Shown: positions 39,609 to 42,791 of the stretch, piece after piece
Numbering within the stretch: position 1 is the stretch's first letter
Layout of the letters: every line of letters starts with the position of its first letter
Made by a program: the position numbers and the translations under genes
The notes under the pieces: generated by a model
What the model saw: only the letters and a program-made list of their open reading frames with translations
What the model was told of the DNA's origin: nothing
Databases searched by the model: none
Assembly: GCA_947166385.1 (NCBI GenBank)
Contig: CAMVEB010000032.1
Coordinates: 1 to 42,791 of the forward strand
DNA length: 42,791 nucleotides
Reading direction: 5' to 3'
Source: an uncultured Clostridia bacterium
GTDB lineage: Bacteria; Bacillota; Clostridia; Christensenellales; Aristaeellaceae

Positions 39609-41759
39609 TTGGCTACAATCTGGTATGTCCTGGTGCTGGCAGTGATCACTGTCACGGTCGGCTACGTCGCCGCCAACTATGTCCGCATCCGGAAGATGAA
39701 CGAAGGCACGGCCGACATGGCCGAAATGGCCGGGATCATCCGCTCCGGCGCGAACACCTTCATGAAGACGGAATACAGAACCATCATCATCGTCGTGGTG
39801 ATCCTGGCCGTAGTATTCAGCCTGTTTGTCGAAAAGACCAGCGGGATCACCTTCCTGTTCGGCGCGCTGATGTCCTCCTGCGCGTGCGTGCTGGGCATGC
39901 GCTCCGCGACATACGCGAACGTCCGCACCGCCAACAAGGCGCGGGAAAGCCTGTCCATCGGGGAGACCGTGAAGGTTGCCCTGTGCGGCGGGTCCATCTC
40001 CGGGCTGTCCGTGCAGGCTTTCGGCCTGCTGGGCCTGCTGGCCGTGCTGCTGATCTTCGGATCCGTGCGGCACGATGTGGCCGGCGGCGGGCTGCTGGTG
40101 ACGCTGGAAGGCGTGAACCCGACGATCATGCACATCTCCACCTACTCCCTGGGCTGCTCGCTGGTAGCCATGTTCAACCGCGTGGCCGGCGGCAACTACA
40201 CGAAGGCCGCTGACATCAGCGCCGACATCCTGGCCAAGGTCCGGAACGACCTGCCCGAGGACGACTCCCGCGTGCCCAACGTCATCGCGGACTTCATCGG
40301 CGACAACGTGAACGACATCGCGGGCAACTGCTCCGACCTGCTGGAGTCCTTCGTAGCCACAATTTCCGCCACGCTGATGATCAGCGTTATCCTGTTCCAG
40401 CAGTACGAGGGCGTCTTCGCCGGAGACAAGAGCCTGCTGGAAAACGTATTCACCGGGACCATCACCTACCCCATCCTGATCGCCGGCGCCGGCCTGCTAA
40501 GCTGCCTGCTGGGCCTGTTCTACGCGGCAAAGAAAAAGATGGGCGACAATCCCTCCCGGGAACTGAACCTGGCCACCTGGATTTCCGCGGGGCTGACCGT
40601 GCTGATCGGCCTGGCCGCCACCTATGTATGCTTTGCCAAAGTGGACGCCGGAATTCTGAAGGATACGTACCACTGGGTCGCCGGATGGATTTCGCCCTGG
40701 ATCTGCGCGGTGCTGGGCATCGGCAGCGGCGTCGCCATCGGCTCCATTACCGAATACTACACCTCCACGGATTATAAACCCACCCGCAAGCTGGCTGAGA
40801 TGGCGCCGGAAGGCGAAGCGTTCGTCATCACCAAGGGCGACGCGATCGGATCCCGCTCCGCGCTGCTGCCGGTGTTGGTGATCGGCATCGCGCTGTTCGT
40901 ATCCGGCAAGCTGGCCGGCACCTACGGCGTCGCCCTGGCCTCACTGGGGATGCTGGCGTTCGTCGGCACAACGGTGTCCATCGACGCGTTCGGCCCCATC
41001 GCCGACAACGCCGGCGGACTGGCCGAGAGCTGCCACCTGGACGCCAAAGTGCGCGTGATTACCGATAAGCTGGACGCCGTCGGCAACACCACCGCCGCCG
41101 TCGGCAAGGGATTCGCCATCGGCTCCGCGGCCTTTGCCACCGTGTCACTGATCGTTTCCTATGTCGGGAGCTATTCCTCGGAGATGAACCTGAACATCGC
41201 GTCGTTCGTCGTCGTGGCGGGCGCCATTATCGGCGGCGCGCTGGTGGAATACTTCTCCGCGATGCTGACCGACAACACGATTGAATCCGCCAAGCTGATG
41301 GCTGACGAAGGCGACAAGCAGCTGACGCCCGAAGTGCTGGCCGGGAAGAAGACCCCGGACTACAACCGGATGATCGCGCTGGCCGCAAAGCAGGCCCTGA
41401 AGAAGATGCTGGTGCCCTCCGTGCTGGCGATGATCATCCCGGTGATCGGCGGATTCGTATTCGGCGTTGAATTCGTCGGCGGCCTGCTGATCGGCGCGAC
41501 CATCGTGGCGATTCCGCGGGCGCTGTTCATGGGCAACTCCGGCGGTGCTTTCGACAACGCCAAGAAGTACATCGAATCCGGCGCGCTGAAGGGCTTCGGC
41601 AAGGGCTCCGCCGCCCACAAGGCCGCGGTTACCGGCGACACCGTCGGCGACACCCGGAAGGACGTTGTGGGCGTGGCGCTGGATATCTTCATCAAGACGA
41701 TGTCCACCGTGGCGAATACGCTGGTGAGCGTATTCCGGAACATTACGATAATCAAATAA
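39609..41759 (+). CDS. hppA: membrane-bound, ion-pumping pyrophosphatase (divergent)
   Basis: A 716-residue membrane pyrophosphatase with about 16 membrane helices. It hydrolyses PPi and pumps H+ or Na+ across the membrane. Substrate-site motifs are recognisable but altered: DISADILAKVRNDLPEDD near residue 203 (family DVGADLVGKVE), ADFIGDNVNDIAGN, and DAFGPIADNAGGLAES. GNTTAAVGKGFAIG has Ala at the position that is Lys in K+-independent enzymes, so it should be K+-dependent. Start is TTG 39609 after GAGGTGG at six bases. Its own promoter lies 65 bases upstream; a strong terminator follows. Which ion it pumps is open. Confidence 0.93.
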   Translation: MATIWYVLVLAVITVTVGYVAANYVRIRKMNEGTADMAEMAGIIRSGANTFMKTEYRTIIIVVVILAVVFSLFVEKTSGITFLFGALMSSCACVLGMRSATYANVRTANKARESLSIGETVKVALCGGSISGLSVQAFGLLGLLAVLLIFGSVRHDVAGGGLLVTLEGVNPTIMHISTYSLGCSLVAMFNRVAGGNYTKAADISADILAKVRNDLPEDDSRVPNVIADFIGDNVNDIAGNCSDLLESFVATISATLMISVILFQQYEGVFAGDKSLLENVFTGTITYPILIAGAGLLSCLLGLFYAAKKKMGDNPSRELNLATWISAGLTVLIGLAATYVCFAKVDAGILKDTYHWVAGWISPWICAVLGIGSGVAIGSITEYYTSTDYKPTRKLAEMAPEGEAFVITKGDAIGSRSALLPVLVIGIALFVSGKLAGTYGVALASLGMLAFVGTTVSIDAFGPIADNAGGLAESCHLDAKVRVITDKLDAVGNTTAAVGKGFAIGSAAFATVSLIVSYVGSYSSEMNLNIASFVVVAGAIIGGALVEYFSAMLTDNTIESAKLMADEGDKQLTPEVLAGKKTPDYNRMIALAAKQALKKMLVPSVLAMIIPVIGGFVFGVEFVGGLLIGATIVAIPRALFMGNSGGAFDNAKKYIESGALKGFGKGSAAHKAAVTGDTVGDTRKDVVGVALDIFIKTMSTVANTLVSVFRNITIIK

Positions 41760-41778
41760 TCCTGACAGGGACGGAAAA

Positions 41779-41812
41779 GCGCCGCCGGAAAAATCCGGCG
41801 GCGCTGCTTTTT
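41779..41812 (+). terminator. terminator of the membrane pyrophosphatase gene
   Basis: GCGCCGCCGG (41779-41788) pairs perfectly with CCGGCGGCGC (41795-41804) around AAAAAT, followed by TGCTTTTT. On the other strand it could also end the TrpB-like gene. Confidence 0.9.
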
Positions 41813-41819
41813 CGGGGAA

Positions 41820-42791
41820 TCAGATCTTCGGGAGCCTGGCGCGGAAGGCGGCGAGCTCCTCATCGGTGGGAACGTAGTCATCCATCTGGCCGTCATGGAA
41901 CTTCTGATAGGCCACGAGGTCAAAGTATCCGGTGCCGGTCAGGCCGAAGAGGATGGTCTTCTCCTCGCCGGTTTCCTTGCACTTCATGGCTTCGTCAATG
42001 GCGGCGCAGATCGCGTGGCTGCTTTCCGGCGCGGGCAGGATGCCCTCCGTGCGGGCGAACTGCTCGGCCGCCTCGAAGACCCGGGTCTGCGGGATGGAGA
42101 CCGCTTCCATCATCCCGTCATCATAGAGCTGGGAGAGGATCGGGCTCATGCCGTGGTAACGGAGGCCGCCGGCGTGATTCGGCGCGGGAATGAAATCCGA
42201 ACCCAGGGTATACATCTTCGCCAGAGGGCAGACCATGCCGGTATCGCAGAAATCATAGGCGTAGACGCCGCGGGTCAGGCTCGGGCAGGAAGCGGGCTCC
42301 ACGGCCACAATGCGGTAATCCGCCTCGCCGCGTAGCTTCTCTCCCATGAAGGGGGCGATCAGGCCGCCGAGGTTGCTTCCGCCGCCGGCGCAGCCGATGA
42401 TCACATCCGGTTTGATGCCGTACTTATCCATGGCGATCTTGGTTTCCATGCCGATGACCGACTGATGGAGGAGCACCTGATTCAGCACGCTGCCCAGTAC
42501 ATAGCGGTAGCCGGGATGGCCGACCGCCACCTCCACCGCCTCGGAAATCGCGCAGCCGAGGGAGCCGGTTGTGCCCGGATGCTCCGCGAGGATCTTCTGA
42601 CCGACCTGTGTCGTCATGGACGGGGAAGGCGTGACATCCGCGCCGTAAACGCGCATAACCTCCCGGCGGAAGGGCTTCTGCTCATAGGAAACCTTCACCA
42701 TGAAGACCTTGCAGTCCAGGCCCAGATAGGCACAGGCCATGGACAGGGCCGTGCCCCACTGGCCGGCGCCGGTCTCGGTGGTGACGCCCTT
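41820..42791 (-). CDS. trpB: TrpB-like PLP-dependent enzyme (TrpB2 type), 5'-partial
   Basis: 324 codons to the right edge, frame open beyond it (ETGAGQWGTALS precedes the internal Met). The PLP phosphate-binding loop is CAGGGSNLGG, followed by AVEPASCPSL and the end motif APESSHAI, typical of tryptophan synthase beta chain. The long, TIGR01415-like C-terminal part marks the TrpB2 group, which makes tryptophan from indole and serine, often independently of TrpA. No trpA is in view. The PLP Lys lies outside the window. Confidence 0.93.
   Translation of the reverse strand, partial: KGVTTETGAGQWGTALSMACAYLGLDCKVFMVKVSYEQKPFRREVMRVYGADVTPSPSMTTQVGQKILAEHPGTTGSLGCAISEAVEVAVGHPGYRYVLGSVLNQVLLHQSVIGMETKIAMDKYGIKPDVIIGCAGGGSNLGGLIAPFMGEKLRGEADYRIVAVEPASCPSLTRGVYAYDFCDTGMVCPLAKMYTLGSDFIPAPNHAGGLRYHGMSPILSQLYDDGMMEAVSIPQTRVFEAAEQFARTEGILPAPESSHAICAAIDEAMKCKETGEEKTILFGLTGTGYFDLVAYQKFHDGQMDDYVPTDEELAAFRARLPKI

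Noticed and set aside
1..42791. CRISPR arrays, rRNA, intact transposases, integrases or phage structural genes
   Set aside because: No regularly spaced repeats and no frame with the relevant motifs were seen on either strand.

Overview
The window looks like a chromosomal segment of an anaerobic, fairly GC-rich member of the Clostridia (Bacillota), probably from a gut or rumen setting. The signs are AGGAGG-type ribosome binding sites, sigma-A promoters (TTGACA-17-TATAAT types), a TipAS-type MerR regulator, a pyrophosphate-dependent phosphofructokinase beside a membrane pyrophosphatase, a PurA, a tRNA-Val with encoded CCA, and many short families common in Clostridia. The placement is inference from gene content; nothing here fixes genus or species.

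Layout. 1-6.7 kb: the 3' part of a (probably TIR-) Sel1-repeat protein running in from the left edge, then on the minus strand an rtcB RNA ligase preceded by an odd tRNA-Asn-like element, then a two-gene heterodimeric ABC exporter. 6.9-10.7 kb: an accessory patch on the minus strand with a Fic-protein remnant, an AlbA_2/HATPase regulator whose start region carries an operator-like repeat cluster, a HicB antitoxin without a visible HicA, an ABC-like AAA ATPase and a truncated GNAT gene. 11-16 kb: a small carbohydrate locus (PfkB sugar kinase, GH43 and GH2, the last two divergent from a shared promoter region). 16.1-19.5 kb: a minus-strand operon of an integral membrane protein (with what looks like a stop at codon 2), an MBL-fold hydrolase and two Cof-type HAD phosphatases. 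19.5-21.8 kb: a strong promoter, a 33-aa leader ORF and a terminator hairpin ahead of a small ORF and an APH-type kinase, then a GNAT. 22.2-27.7 kb: a three-module GNAT fusion, a radical SAM enzyme, an ACT-domain protein, an 8-oxoguanine DNA glycosylase, a stand-alone HipA-like kinase and a run of tiny ORFs. 27.7-34.2 kb: a tyrosine phosphatase, two flavin-reductase-like proteins, an EamA exporter, an XRE regulator heading an operon with DUF188 and C_GCAxxG_C_C proteins, a TipA-like MerR regulator and a small unknown. 34.3-35.1 kb has no gene but holds repeat ends that look like a decayed insertion. 35.1-42.8 kb is core: tRNA-Val, a secreted caspase-like protein with Big_2 domains, PPi-phosphofructokinase, purA, membrane pyrophosphatase and a TrpB-like enzyme cut by the right edge.

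How the genes fit. The right end is a pyrophosphate-economy block: PPi-PFK spends PPi in glycolysis and the membrane pyrophosphatase uses PPi to pump ions. The middle is typical gene-poor accessory DNA with many N-acetyltransferases, toxin-antitoxin-like parts and gene fragments, consistent with repeated gain and loss. Most long antisense reading frames opposite the GC-rich genes are codon-bias artefacts and were left out. No CRISPR array, rRNA, prophage structural gene or intact transposase was seen.
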